From an uncultured bacterium (GTDB taxonomy: Bacteria > Bacillota > Clostridia > Lachnospirales > Lachnospiraceae), in NCBI GenBank assembly GCA_947647735.1, contig CANSLJ010000005.1:1-64000 (forward strand): a DNA stretch of 64,000 nt. Direction: 5' to 3'. Numbering within the stretch: the first letter of the stretch is position 1; each line of letters begins with the position of its first letter. Positions 7,840 through 16,445 of the stretch are shown here, one piece after another. The position numbers and the translations under genes were made by a program. The notes below the pieces were generated by a model, which was not told where the DNA came from, did not search any database, and saw nothing but the letters and a program-made list of their open reading frames with translations.

Positions 7840-8454
7840 ATGAATTTTCTGTTGAGAGGTATTTTGATAGGGCTGGTGTTTGGTGTGCCGGGGGGAGCGA
7901 TCGGGGCGTTGACAGTACAGCGTACGTTCAGTTATGGGAGAAAGGCAGGACTGATGACAGGGATCGGCTCATCCTGCGCTGATTGTTTTCATGCCAGCGT
8001 GGGCGTATTTGGGATTACGCTGATTTCTGATTTTATATCGAGGAATCAAGCCATCATTAATATTCTGGGAGGCAGTCTGATTTTGTTTATGGGAGTTAAG
8101 CTTCTGTTGGGAAAGAAGGCAGCAGAAGCGCAGCAGAAGGATGCCGGAGAATCAGCCAAAATGGTACTGTCTACTTTTGTGCTCGGGATCATGAATCCGG
8201 CAACGATCTTTGTGTTTTTATTTGCCTTTTCCTATTTTGGTGTTTCGGCTGAGGTGACTGTGGCGCAGAGGATACTGATCGTCTGTGGTGTTTTTTTCGG
8301 AACCTATATGTGGTGGGCAGCGATCGCGGCGATCGTTCCGATTATCGGGGAAAAAGCGATAACATTCAGGGAGCGTTATGTGAACAAAGTATTTGGGACG
8401 CTTTTGTGTCTACTGGGGGCGATTGTATTTATGAGGGCTGTCTGGTCCTTCTAA
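7840..8454 (+). CDS. LysE/RhtB-family amino-acid exporter
   Basis: A 204-residue protein with about six membrane segments, the usual length for LysE/RhtB exporters. The N-terminus has the family glycine/proline pattern (GLVFGVPGGAIGALTVQRTF). GIMNPATIFVFLFAF matches the conserved NP.. segment before the fourth helix, and WWAAIAAIVPII is in the late helices. It would sit in the cytoplasmic membrane and export an amino acid or derivative; the substrate cannot be told. It has its own promoter and a gap of 145 nt to the next gene, so it is likely monocistronic. Confidence 0.85.
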   Translation: MNFLLRGILIGLVFGVPGGAIGALTVQRTFSYGRKAGLMTGIGSSCADCFHASVGVFGITLISDFISRNQAIINILGGSLILFMGVKLLLGKKAAEAQQKDAGESAKMVLSTFVLGIMNPATIFVFLFAFSYFGVSAEVTVAQRILIVCGVFFGTYMWWAAIAAIVPIIGEKAITFRERYVNKVFGTLLCLLGAIVFMRAVWSF

Positions 8455-8491
8455 ATATTGAGAAAAATATGGTATATTTGTGGAAGAATTT

Positions 8492-8520
8492 TTGATATAG
8501 GAATAAATATGTGTTAAAAT
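8492..8520 (+). promoter_or_regulatory. Sigma-A promoter for flotillin gene
   Basis: TTGATA (8492-8497), 17-nt spacer and TAAAAT (8515-8520), about 80 nt ahead of the flotillin start at 8600. Confidence 0.65.
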
Positions 8521-8599
8521 AGATGTAGATTTCCGTCACATCAGATTTCAATGATGCAAGAATATCCAGACGGTAAAATTAAAAAAGGAGTGAGAAGGT

Positions 8600-10189
8600 A
8601 TGTTTAACGCAATATTGGCAATGGCAGGAACTATTATTCCAGTGATAGCAGTGATCATAGTGCTCATCATACTGGCATCCGGTTATGTGAAGGCATCTCC
8701 GGACACGGCTTACATAATCTCGGGGCTGAGAAAGCACCCGAAGGTGCTGATCGGCAAAGCGGGCGTGAAGATCCCATTTCTGGAAAAGAAGGATGAACTG
8801 AATCTGCAGCTGATCCCGATCGATGTAAAGACGTCAAGCGCCGTGCCTACGGCTGACTATATCAATATCAGAGTGGATGCCGCCGTCAATGTGAAGATCA
8901 GTGACAATGAGGAACGCCTTGCCCTTGCGGCACAGAACTTTCTGAACAAGCCGACAGATTATATCGCGCAGGTTGCCAGAGAGGTGCTGGAAGGTAATAT
9001 GCGTGAGATCGTCGGCAAGATGAATCTGGAGGAGATGGTCAGCGACAGACAGAAGTTTGCGACGCTGGTAAAGGAAAATGCGGAACCGGACCTTGCGGCA
9101 ATGGGGCTGGATATCGTCAGCTTTAATGTGCAGAATTTTGTGGACGGCAACGGCGTTATTGAAAACCTGGGTGTGGATAATATCGTAAAGATCCAGAAGA
9201 ATGCGGCAATTTCCAGGGCAGAGAGCGAAAAGGAGATCGCGAAGGCACAGGCCCAGGCGAGGAAGGAATCCAACGATGCGCAGGTAAGTTCAGAACTGGA
9301 GATCGCCAATGCGAAGGCAAGAGCCCAGAAGGAAAAAGCGGTGGTGCAGGCCGAGGCTGACCGGGAATCGAAGGAAGCCCAGATCAATGCGGAGACATTG
9401 ATCGCCCAGAAGGAAAATGATCTGGCGATCCGCAAGGCGGAGCTGCAGAAGGATGCGGACACCAAGAAAGCTATTGCGGATGCGGCCTATCAGATTCAGC
9501 AGGAGACAGAGAGAAAAACAGTCGAGGTGGCAACCGCGGATGCGAACCTTGCCCGTCAGGAAAAGGCGATCATGCTGAAGGAAAAAGAGGTTGAGCTCAC
9601 GGAGCGGACGCTGGAAGCTACGGTCAAGAAACAGGCGGACGCTGAGAAATACGCGAAACAGCAGGAATCCGACGCTATGTTATATGAGACCCAGAGAAAA
9701 TCCGAGGCCCAGCTGTTTGAGCGTCAGAAAAATGCGGAGGCGGATAAATTTGAGCGGGAAAAAGAAGCTGAGGCTTTGAAGGCTACGGCGGAAGCACAGA
9801 AGTACGCTATGGAACAGGAGGCGGAAGGTATCCGCAGCAAAGGTCTTGCGGAGGCGGAAGCAATCAGGGCAAAGGCTCTTGCGGAAGCGGAAGGTATCGA
9901 GAAGAAGGCGGAAGCCATGAAGCAGATGGGCGAAGCCGCTGTGCTGGAGATGTACTTTAAGGCGATGCCGGAAATTGCAAGAAATATTGCAGAACCGCTG
10001 GCGAAAGTGGATAAGATTACGATGTACGGTGACGGAAATTCTGCAAAACTGGTAAAGGACATCATGGGATCGTTGACTCAGGTGACGGATGGACTGAAAG
10101 AGTCCACGGGGATCGATCTTGGATCGGTCCTGGCGGGCTTTGCGGGGGCGAAGATCGCGGAGAGAGGCAGTGAGAAAACAGAGAATTGA
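8600..10189 (+). CDS. Flotillin-like SPFH membrane scaffold protein
   Basis: A 529-residue protein with one N-terminal membrane helix (about 8-28), an SPFH/band-7 domain (about 30-195, with PFLEKKDELNLQLIPIDVKT) and a very long coiled coil rich in Ala, Glu, Lys and Gln (about 200-430), ending in a flexible tail with GADGP-free Gly/Ala sequence (LAGFAGAKIAERG). Length and layout fit flotillins of the YuaG/FloT type, which form membrane microdomains. The usual NfeD-like partner gene is not next to it. It has its own promoter and a terminator at 10231. Confidence 0.9.
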   Translation: MFNAILAMAGTIIPVIAVIIVLIILASGYVKASPDTAYIISGLRKHPKVLIGKAGVKIPFLEKKDELNLQLIPIDVKTSSAVPTADYINIRVDAAVNVKISDNEERLALAAQNFLNKPTDYIAQVAREVLEGNMREIVGKMNLEEMVSDRQKFATLVKENAEPDLAAMGLDIVSFNVQNFVDGNGVIENLGVDNIVKIQKNAAISRAESEKEIAKAQAQARKESNDAQVSSELEIANAKARAQKEKAVVQAEADRESKEAQINAETLIAQKENDLAIRKAELQKDADTKKAIADAAYQIQQETERKTVEVATADANLARQEKAIMLKEKEVELTERTLEATVKKQADAEKYAKQQESDAMLYETQRKSEAQLFERQKNAEADKFEREKEAEALKATAEAQKYAMEQEAEGIRSKGLAEAEAIRAKALAEAEGIEKKAEAMKQMGEAAVLEMYFKAMPEIARNIAEPLAKVDKITMYGDGNSAKLVKDIMGSLTQVTDGLKESTGIDLGSVLAGFAGAKIAERGSEKTEN

Positions 10190-10230
10190 TGAGGCGGTAA
10201 TGTAATGGTACTCTGCCGGTCTGATAGGAG

Positions 10231-10264
10231 AGGGGAAGTCATTTTGCGGGCTTTCCCCTTTTGT
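10231..10264 (+). terminator. Intrinsic terminator after flotillin gene
   Basis: AGGGGAAG and CTTTCCCCT form a GC-rich stem around a 12-nt loop, followed by TTTTG. Confidence 0.75.
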
Positions 10265-10360
10265 TGTAAGAATTTTGAAAAATATTCAAAATGGGTGTCA
10301 TATTCCGCAAAAAAAGTTGTGTATATAGAAAAGGGTATTTGTGTAAGCAGTATCGGAAAA

Positions 10361-10420
10361 GCCGATACGGCAGCGAAACAGCCGATACGGCAGCGAAACA
10401 GCCGATACGGCAGCGAAACA
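10361..10420 (+). repeat. Three tandem 20-bp repeats upstream of sigma gene
   Basis: The unit GCCGATACGGCAGCGAAACA occurs three times head to tail without change, ending one base before the GGGAGG ribosome site of the sigma factor gene. Just upstream, TATCGG (10351-10356) can pair with CCGATA in the repeats. The array keeps an open frame with the sigma gene, but the sigma domain starts after it. Confidence 0.9.
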
Positions 10421-10434
10421 GGGAGGAGTCTGTT

Positions 10435-10995
10435 ATGAACGACAGCGATATCATCCGGTTATATTGGGACAGGAACGATCAGGCGATCAGGGAAACTTCT
10501 GAAAAATACGGGCGTTACTGTAAGGCGATCGCGAGAAACATTCTGGGAGATGAGCAGGATGCGGAGGAGTGTGTCAATGATACATACCTGAATGCGTGGA
10601 ATGCGATGCCGACGCATTGGCCCGAGCAGCTTATGGCATTTCTCGGGAAGATCACACGAAACCTGTCTTTTAACAGATATAAACACGACCATGCACAAAA
10701 GCGGGGCGGTGACGGACTTGTGCTTGTACTGGACGAACTGACTGACTGTGTATCAGGGATGGAATCCGTAGAGCAGGAGATTGACCGCCGGGAACTGGCA
10801 GCGGCGATCAATTCCTTTATCGCCGGTCTCTCCGAAACAAAACGAAATGTATTTGTCCGCCGTTACTGGTATGCCGATCCGATCGCAGAGATAGCCGGGG
10901 AGTACGGAATGAGGCAGGGAAACACAGCTAAAATGCTGGAGCGGATGCGGAAGCAGTTAAAGGTATATTTGACGGAAAGGGGGTTTGAGCTGTGA
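10435..10995 (+). CDS. Sigma-70-family (ECF-like) RNA polymerase sigma factor
   Basis: A 186-residue sigma factor with a sigma2 region (GDEQDAEECVNDTYLNAWN, about 41-60) and a sigma4 region in which SETKRNVFVRRYWYADPIAE precedes a helix-turn-helix (AGEYGMRQGNTAKMLERM). Start is ATG 10435 with GGGAGG at 10421; the open frame runs upstream through the tandem repeats but lacks a ribosome site there. Its stop overlaps the GTG start of the next gene by 4 nt (GTGA), so they are translationally coupled. This arrangement is typical of a sigma factor and its membrane regulator. Confidence 0.88.
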   Translation: MNDSDIIRLYWDRNDQAIRETSEKYGRYCKAIARNILGDEQDAEECVNDTYLNAWNAMPTHWPEQLMAFLGKITRNLSFNRYKHDHAQKRGGDGLVLVLDELTDCVSGMESVEQEIDRRELAAAINSFIAGLSETKRNVFVRRYWYADPIAEIAGEYGMRQGNTAKMLERMRKQLKVYLTERGFEL

Positions 10996-11621
10996 GGAAG
11001 GAGGAGTTTTTTGAGATTCTCGGAGAGCTTGATGATAAGTTTGTGACGGAAGCAAAAAAACCTGTAAAGAAGGGAGAAGGCGGAAGGAAAGGTATCAGGA
11101 GAAAGCTGGTGAACTGGAAGGTATTGGGAGCGATGGCGGCATGCTTTATGCTGGTATGTATTGTGCTCGGGCAGATTCCTTTTATGACGCATCAAAATGA
11201 AAGCACGGCGGATTCCCCGATGGCGGACAGTTCCGAGGAAGCGCCGATGGAGGAAGCGGAAGCACCTGCGGAAGAAACGTCAGGGAAAGAGACATCCGAA
11301 GACGGAGATAGAGAAGGAATGGTTCCAGTGGAAGAATCGCCGGAAGAAGCGGTTCCCGGGGACATCGCTCCGATGATTTATGTGAACGATACGCTCTATA
11401 TCACATCGCCTGCGCAGGAAGGTTATGCGGAATGGAGAGAAGAATTCAGTTACCTCGGTAAGATTGAAAGCGAGGTTTCTTCGGATCGTGAACCAGAGGA
11501 GAATTTTCAGGCAAATGATCCCATTATCGGCTGCGAGGTATATCAATATGGAGAGGATATTGTTGTAAAAATAAACGGTAAATACTGGCTTTATGTGGAG
11601 TATGGAGGAGAAAAACGATGA
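10992..11621 (+). CDS. Membrane protein, probable anti-sigma factor
   Basis: A 209-residue protein starting at GTG 10992 inside the stop of the sigma gene. A short basic cytosolic part (1-42) is followed by one membrane helix (about 46-64, GAMAACFMLVCIVLGQI), an acidic Glu/Ala/Pro/Ser linker (about 70-125) and an outer domain with YVNDTLYITSPAQEGYAEW and VEYGGEKR. Position, topology and coupling fit an anti-sigma factor for the preceding sigma factor, but no zinc HxxxCxxC motif is present, so the call is inferred from context. Confidence 0.6.
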   Translation: MRKEEFFEILGELDDKFVTEAKKPVKKGEGGRKGIRRKLVNWKVLGAMAACFMLVCIVLGQIPFMTHQNESTADSPMADSSEEAPMEEAEAPAEETSGKETSEDGDREGMVPVEESPEEAVPGDIAPMIYVNDTLYITSPAQEGYAEWREEFSYLGKIESEVSSDREPEENFQANDPIIGCEVYQYGEDIVVKINGKYWLYVEYGGEKR

Positions 11622-12112
11622 ATAAGGGCAGAGCGAAATGTGAAAGATTAAAAAAGATCAGGAAAGCGATGGCGGACAGGCTACATGTGGATCTGCACCA
11701 GAAGGAGTGCACCTTCGAGGGAAATTGCAGAGGTACATGTCCGAAATGTAAGCAGGAGGAAGAAATATTGAACAGGGAACTGCTGAAAAGGGCTGCGGGA
11801 TTGGGAATCGGGGCGCTTGCAGGGTTGAGCCTGGCGGGGTGTGCGCCGTTTCAGACGGCAGGAGAAGCCCCCATTTATGAGGAATTTGAGGGCGGTATTT
11901 TAGAACCTGTGGAAGAATATCCGGAACCGGAGGCAGGAGAAGCGCCTTACTATGAGGAGTCCGAGGGCGCACCAATGGAGGAATATACAGACTCTATAGA
12001 GGGTGATATGCCGGTGGATGAGGAATGGGAGGAAGTACTGCCTGTTGAAGACAAGGTGGAAGGATTGATGCCGTATGAGGAGGAAGTGTCTTATGAGGAT
12101 GGACACATTTGA
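11618..12112 (+). CDS. Cys-rich protein with acidic repeats, partner of radical SAM enzyme
   Basis: A 164-residue protein whose start overlaps the previous stop (ATGA). The N-terminus carries Cys8 and a cluster C31-x5-C37-x3-C41-x2-C44 in an EGNCRGTCPKCKQEEE context, suggesting a metal- or Fe-S-binding knot. A Gly/Ala/Leu stretch ending LAGLSLAGC (Cys75) looks like an internal lipobox or membrane segment. The last 80 residues are acidic and repeat a (G/E)x(A/M)P..EE pattern about four times (GEAPIYEEFEG, GEAPYYEESEG, EGDMPVDEEWEE, EGLMPYEEE). It overlaps the radical SAM gene by 20 nt. It may be that enzyme's substrate or cofactor carrier; function unknown. Confidence 0.6.
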   Translation: MNKGRAKCERLKKIRKAMADRLHVDLHQKECTFEGNCRGTCPKCKQEEEILNRELLKRAAGLGIGALAGLSLAGCAPFQTAGEAPIYEEFEGGILEPVEEYPEPEAGEAPYYEESEGAPMEEYTDSIEGDMPVDEEWEEVLPVEDKVEGLMPYEEEVSYEDGHI

Positions 12113-12707
12113 TATTTTGGCGATAGACAGACACCGGCTGCTCACGGACGGAAAAGGGGTAACCACGCTGGTGGCACTGAGCGGCTGCCCGCTGCATTGC
12201 AGTTATTGTATCAACAAAGAAATTTTGTCGAAAAATAAAGTGAAAAAGATGGTAGTAGATGAATTGATAGAACTGGTTATGCAGGATTACTGCTACTTTG
12301 CGGCAACGGGGGGCGGCGTCACGTTTGGCGGCGGGGAGCCTTTATTGCACTACGAAGCAATCATGGCATTTATGCAGAAGACAAAGGATCTTTTCGCAAC
12401 GACAATAGAAACATCGCTGTGTCTGGATCTCGATGTGGTTGAACTGTTGAGGGCGGCAAGCCAGCTTATCATAGACGTCAAAAGTATCGATCATGCGGTG
12501 TACCGCAAATATACCGGATCAGATAACAATATATTGCTATCCAATCTGGAAAAGATCAGCAGAGTCGGCATGCAGGACAAATGCGTTATAAAAATACCGG
12601 ATATCAAGGACCACACGACGCAGAAGGATATTGAATATTCCGTAAATTTCGTGAAGGGGCTGGGGTTTGAAGAGATAAATCGCCTTATCTATAGAGTTAA
12701 GGCATAG
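12093..12707 (+). CDS. Radical SAM protein, glycyl-radical-activase-like
   Basis: A 204-residue protein with the radical SAM motif CPLHCSYC (CxxxCxxC) at about residue 29 and a GGGVTFGGGEPLLH segment matching the GGE motif that contacts SAM. TTIETSL and IIDVKSID echo pyruvate formate-lyase activase strands, but the protein is shorter than classical activases and has no added ferredoxin domain. Start at ATG 12093 is preferred because GAGGAGGAAG at 12077-12086 is well spaced. It overlaps the Cys-rich gene by 20 nt, so the two are coupled. No glycyl radical enzyme is nearby; modification of the Cys-rich partner is an inference. Confidence 0.75.
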   Translation: MRMDTFDILAIDRHRLLTDGKGVTTLVALSGCPLHCSYCINKEILSKNKVKKMVVDELIELVMQDYCYFAATGGGVTFGGGEPLLHYEAIMAFMQKTKDLFATTIETSLCLDLDVVELLRAASQLIIDVKSIDHAVYRKYTGSDNNILLSNLEKISRVGMQDKCVIKIPDIKDHTTQKDIEYSVNFVKGLGFEEINRLIYRVKA

Positions 12708-14345
12708 TTATCTGATCTCAATATGTGCCAGATCAAACCGGATCCCTTTCTTTAATCCTTCCGGAAGCTCCAGATCAGATATATCCATGATTTCCGTGAT
12801 AAAGTCTGCCTGCTTTTTGGAAATTTTGGCATAAACGCTCCGAGAGGAGAGGCCTCTGCGCACCAGCATCTGTATTTTTTGAACCTCATGATCTGATGAA
12901 GCGGAATAAGGCTTATACAATAACAGCAGATAGGGAAGCCTCTCCCAGGACGGCTCTTTCACAAGCAGATTAAGCAGATATCTACGGACGGAAGGGTTTT
13001 CACAATTCAGGTATGCGGTATACAGTTTTTCGGCGCCATAATGAATGTCACTTTTACAGACCGCCTCGTAAGCCGTCTTTGCGATTGTGACATTTGTGTC
13101 ATTTAAATAATGCCAGTAACGATCCTCAAAGCCTGATGCATTTAGAGAACTCAGTGCTTTCATAGCGTATTTGATGAGTTTTGGTGTGGCGGAATACAGA
13201 TATTCTGCCAACAAGGGAGCATCTTTTTCAGTGCCGTTTTCCCCGATGCCGAGAATGGCAGCTGCCTCATCCGGTGTATGAAGACGCGCTTTATAAAAAG
13301 AGAGGATATCAAAATCCGTATGTTTTCGCAGAATATAGCAGGCATCGCTCCTGATGCCCCTTGCGCTGTCCAATAAGTATATTTCCAGACCGGGCCACGC
13401 ACTGCCGAGACGGTCGTATTTATAGGCGACAGCCCTTTTTCGGACGATGGGGCTTTTGCTTTTGGCATATTTTTCTATTTCTGCTTCACTGCATTCGTAA
13501 TGTTCTAAAATCCTGCTGATGATGAGGGCTTTTTCATTTCCGTTTTTCTCCTGCATAAGAAGGCGGTCCGCAGCATTTTTTGAGAGTACATCAGGACAGA
13601 TCAGTATTTTGTAGAGGAATCTTTTTGTGGCAGGGATATAGTCCCTGACCCTGTCGAGGGAGATTTCATCCAGATGGCACAGAATCTTTTCCGAAAGGCA
13701 TTTTTCGATTTCTTCCAGCTGCCAGGAAACATAGCGCTGTCCTTTTTTCGTGCTGCTGATATAGGGAAGCATTTCCACCGCAGTATCTATATCTGTGTCC
13801 TCCAGCTTATCCGACAAAATCTGCCAGGCAGTATCACGGACGGGCTCCGCCCAGTCATTTAACCGAAGGACAATAAAAGGAAAGGCGGTCTCATCATCTT
13901 CCAGCGCCTGCATGCATTTCTGACGGAAATAACCGTTGGGATGGAAGGTGCCGAGTTTCAAAACAGCAGTGTAAGCGTTCTGGTCCTGTATGGTTTCCCG
14001 GATATCTGTGAGTGATATATGCGTCCAGTCGATCATCCATTCCATGGAAGTATATTCCCGGAACTGACAGTTGAGCCTGATGATCCCTGATGCATTGAGA
14101 TCGTTCAGATAGGTGCAGATAGCATTCGCCGCCATATTTGCCGGTGCTTCCTCTCTGGAAAGTATCATGGGATACAGAATGGCGAGCCGGTTTTCATGTC
14201 CGGCTTCCAGTTCGCTGATGGCAGCATTTACTTTATCGTACCGGGAGGAGACAGTGCTCTGGAAGGCACCGGTACTGCCTGGGTTTTTCGTTTTATTCAA
14301 AGCTTCTGTTTTTTTATGATTGTTATGAAAAAAGTGAAGTTTCAT
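12708..14345 (-). CDS. HEAT-repeat-like protein of unknown function
   Basis: A 545-residue all-helical protein with repeated two-helix units resembling HEAT repeats, for example PFIVLRLNDWAEPVRDTAW, YAKSKSPIVRKRAVAYKYD, LLDSARGIRSDACYILRKH and YLNCENPSVRRYLLNLLVK. Each has the Asp/Ser-Pro-x-Val/Ile-Arg turn typical of the fold. There is no signal peptide or clear membrane segment. Such proteins usually act as protein-binding scaffolds. It is convergent with the radical SAM gene, with the two stops abutting at 12707/12708, and divergent from the ula operon. No specific partner is evident. Confidence 0.7.
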   Translation of the reverse strand: MKLHFFHNNHKKTEALNKTKNPGSTGAFQSTVSSRYDKVNAAISELEAGHENRLAILYPMILSREEAPANMAANAICTYLNDLNASGIIRLNCQFREYTSMEWMIDWTHISLTDIRETIQDQNAYTAVLKLGTFHPNGYFRQKCMQALEDDETAFPFIVLRLNDWAEPVRDTAWQILSDKLEDTDIDTAVEMLPYISSTKKGQRYVSWQLEEIEKCLSEKILCHLDEISLDRVRDYIPATKRFLYKILICPDVLSKNAADRLLMQEKNGNEKALIISRILEHYECSEAEIEKYAKSKSPIVRKRAVAYKYDRLGSAWPGLEIYLLDSARGIRSDACYILRKHTDFDILSFYKARLHTPDEAAAILGIGENGTEKDAPLLAEYLYSATPKLIKYAMKALSSLNASGFEDRYWHYLNDTNVTIAKTAYEAVCKSDIHYGAEKLYTAYLNCENPSVRRYLLNLLVKEPSWERLPYLLLLYKPYSASSDHEVQKIQMLVRRGLSSRSVYAKISKKQADFITEIMDISDLELPEGLKKGIRFDLAHIEIR

Positions 14346-14732
14346 TTTAATTATGTATTCCTTTTCGTCATTTTAGAAATGATGCGATTGTGTATTCTTC
14401 TCGTTAACGCTCATTATATCATCAATGAAAAAACGGTTGCGTCATTTAAAAAAAATTTAATATTTATCACATATTGCCGGTGGAATTCCCAATTTTCCTG
14501 AAAATACATATACAGAAAAGCGAATAAGAAATTGCCATATACAATCTGCACAAAAACGACATATAAATTTTGTGCAAACCGTAAAACTTTCAAAAACGTG
14601 CATAAAAACCCGAAAAGTTCATATAATAGTGTTGATTAAACTTGTTTTTATGATATAATGGAAACAAATAGAACATATAAAAAATGATTATATGATCTAA
14701 GTGAACGTTTCATAAACAAAAAGGAGGGTTTT
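14346..14732. promoter_or_regulatory. Control region between HEAT-repeat gene and ula operon
   Basis: A 387-nt A/T-rich gap. It holds the ula promoter (14632-14659) and an inverted repeat GCACAAAA ... TTTTGTGC (14548-14575) that could be an operator for the DeoR-type regulator of the operon. AAGGAGGG at 14720 is the ribosome site for ulaG. A TGAACGTTTCA sequence near 14702 resembles a shortened cre site but lacks full length. Confidence 0.45.
14632..14659 (+). promoter_or_regulatory. Promoter of ula operon
   Basis: TTGATT (14632-14637), 16-nt spacer with TGA just before the -10, and a perfect TATAAT (14654-14659). Confidence 0.7.
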
Positions 14733-15836
14733 ATGAGCAAAATTGACGAAATCACAAGGGAAAGTTGGATCATGTCAACCTTCCCGGAATGGGGCACCTG
14801 GCTCGTGGAGGACATTGAAAACGAAGTTGTCGAGCCGGGTAATGTAGCCATGTGGTGGCTGGGCTGTACCGGCGTATGGTTTAAAACACCGGGCGGCGCT
14901 AACGTGACCATCGATCTCTGGTGCGGAAACGGCAAGAGAACCCACGGCGACGGTAAGATGAAGGTTGGCCATCAGATGGCGAATATGTGCGGCGGCCGTG
15001 CAATGCAGCCGAATCTCCGTAATGTGCCGTTTGTGATCGATCCCTTTGCATTCAAGCAGGTGGATGCGGTTCTGGCAACACACTATCATCAGGATCATAT
15101 GTCCGCAGAATGGGCGGCGCATGTACTGCAGAGCGGCATGACCACGACGGATGACAAAGGCAATGTGATTCCCGTTCCTTTCATCGGACCGAAAAAATCC
15201 GTTGAGACATGGGTAAAATGGGGCGTTCCCGAGGATCGCTGCATCACAGTAAAACCGGGCGATACCATCAAGATCAAAGATATTGAGATCGTTGCACTGG
15301 ATTCCTTCGACAGAACCTGTATCGTGACGACCGATTCCACAGGCCCCGACAGGGAAGAACTGACCGGCGTATGTCCTACAGACATGGATGACAAGGCTGT
15401 AAACTATCTTGTAAAGACACCCGGCGGCAATATCTATCACTCCGGCGACTCCCATTTCTCTATCTACTTTGCAAAACACGGCAAAGATTATGATATTGAT
15501 GTGGCATTCGGTTCCTTCGGTGAGAACCCGATCGGTATGCAGGATAAGATGACTTCCATCGATGTGCTGCGTATGGCGGAAAACCTGCAGTGTAAGGTAG
15601 TAGTGCCGATCCACTGGGATGTATGGACAAACTTCCAGGCTGACTGTGAGGAGATCAAGCTTCTCTATGATTTCAAGAAGGACCGCAATGAATATAAATT
15701 CCATCCGTTCTTCTGGCAGGTTGGCGGCAAATATGTATATCCGCAGGATAAAGACAAAATCTATTATCATCACAGAAGAGGGTTTGAGGACTGCTTCGAA
15801 GCACCACAGAACATTCCGTTCCGTTCTTGTCTGTAA
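14733..15836 (+). CDS. ulaG: L-ascorbate-6-phosphate lactonase UlaG
   Basis: A 367-residue metallo-beta-lactamase-fold enzyme that opens the lactone ring of L-ascorbate 6-phosphate to 3-keto-L-gulonate 6-phosphate in the cytosol. The metal motif THYHQDHMS (HxHxDH) is at about residue 113-121, and [14 protein letters not shown] carries the later ligand strand. The opening ([16 protein letters not shown], then [16 protein letters not shown]) matches UlaG closely, and length is near the usual 355. It is first in an operon with PTS components, the regulator and later pathway enzymes. Confidence 0.93.
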   Translation: MSKIDEITRESWIMSTFPEWGTWLVEDIENEVVEPGNVAMWWLGCTGVWFKTPGGANVTIDLWCGNGKRTHGDGKMKVGHQMANMCGGRAMQPNLRNVPFVIDPFAFKQVDAVLATHYHQDHMSAEWAAHVLQSGMTTTDDKGNVIPVPFIGPKKSVETWVKWGVPEDRCITVKPGDTIKIKDIEIVALDSFDRTCIVTTDSTGPDREELTGVCPTDMDDKAVNYLVKTPGGNIYHSGDSHFSIYFAKHGKDYDIDVAFGSFGENPIGMQDKMTSIDVLRMAENLQCKVVVPIHWDVWTNFQADCEEIKLLYDFKKDRNEYKFHPFFWQVGGKYVYPQDKDKIYYHHRRGFEDCFEAPQNIPFRSCL

Positions 15837-15866
15837 ATCAGCATGAACTCTAATTGGAGGTAAAGT

Positions 15867-16319
15867 ATGTTAAAAGAATTTGTTGAAAAAAACCACTGTA
15901 AGTTTGCTCAGAGTGCAAAGGACTGGAGAGATGCGATCCGCATGAGCTGTGAAGTGCTGGAAGCAGACGGCACAGTGGAAGAGAATTATAAGGAAGACAT
16001 CATTCGCTGTGTGGAAGAATACGGTCCGTATATCGTGATCATGCCGGATGTGGCAATGCCTCATTCCCAGGAATGCGCAAAAGGCGTGCATAAAACGGCG
16101 ATCGGATTTATGAAACTGGAAGAACCCGTCAGCTTTGATCCCGGCGATCCCGAGAAGGATGCAGTGCTGTTCTTTACTCTCGCATCCTGTGATCCCAGTC
16201 AGCATCTGGATAATATGTCCAGGCTGGCGGATCTGATGTCCAATGAGGAACTGATGGAAGAACTGAAAGAGGCAAAATGCCCTGAGGATCTTCTGGCACT
16301 GGAGGAGAAATACCTCTAA
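15867..16319 (+). CDS. ulaC: Ascorbate PTS enzyme IIA (UlaC)
   Basis: A 150-residue cytosolic IIA of the mannitol/fructose-like fold. The phosphorylated His is in PDVAMPHSQECAKG at about residue 66, and VSFDPGDPEKDAVLFFTLA matches the family. It takes phosphate from HPr and passes it to UlaB. Start is ATG 15867 with TTGGAGG upstream. The 30-nt gap from ulaG reads CAGCATGAACTCTAATTGGAGG in pieces, resembling a shrunken form of the structured RNA element found before ulaA. Confidence 0.9.
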   Translation: MLKEFVEKNHCKFAQSAKDWRDAIRMSCEVLEADGTVEENYKEDIIRCVEEYGPYIVIMPDVAMPHSQECAKGVHKTAIGFMKLEEPVSFDPGDPEKDAVLFFTLASCDPSQHLDNMSRLADLMSNEELMEELKEAKCPEDLLALEEKYL

Positions 16320-16331
16320 AGCAACTAAAAA

Positions 16332-16430
16332 CAGCATCCGTCCGGACGGTGTCCAGAGAATTTACAGACGCGGAAGCGGCTGGAGATTCTCTGCCGGGTA
16401 TGATACCGGTAGGACGGATGCGGAACTAAA
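16332..16430 (+). ncRNA. Structured RNA element, ula copy
   Basis: A hairpin of about 99 nt between ulaC and ulaA of the same type as three elements in the trp-like operon (50478, 50587, 51874). Outer stem GCATCCGTCC / GGACGGATGC (16334-16343 with 16412-16421), 3x3 internal loop GGA / GTA, middle stem CGGTGTC / GATACCG, 8-nt 3' bulge, inner stem CAGAGAAT / ATTCTCTG, cap CAG-A-CGC-GGAA-GCG-G-CTG. The 3' tail GGAACTAAAAT leads straight to AAGGAGG of ulaA. Every stem differs in sequence from the other copies yet still pairs. No T-tract, so not a terminator. Confidence 0.8.
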
Positions 16431-16445
16431 ATAAGGAGGAAAGAT

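Noticed and set aside
10361-10420. Short regular repeats that might suggest a CRISPR array
   Set aside because: The 20-bp units are contiguous, with no unique spacers, and there are no cas genes in the window.
14700-14714. A cre catabolite-repression site upstream of ulaG
   Set aside because: TGAACGTTTCA is an 11-nt near-palindrome, three bases shorter than the 14-nt cre consensus, and lies downstream of the promoter without other support.
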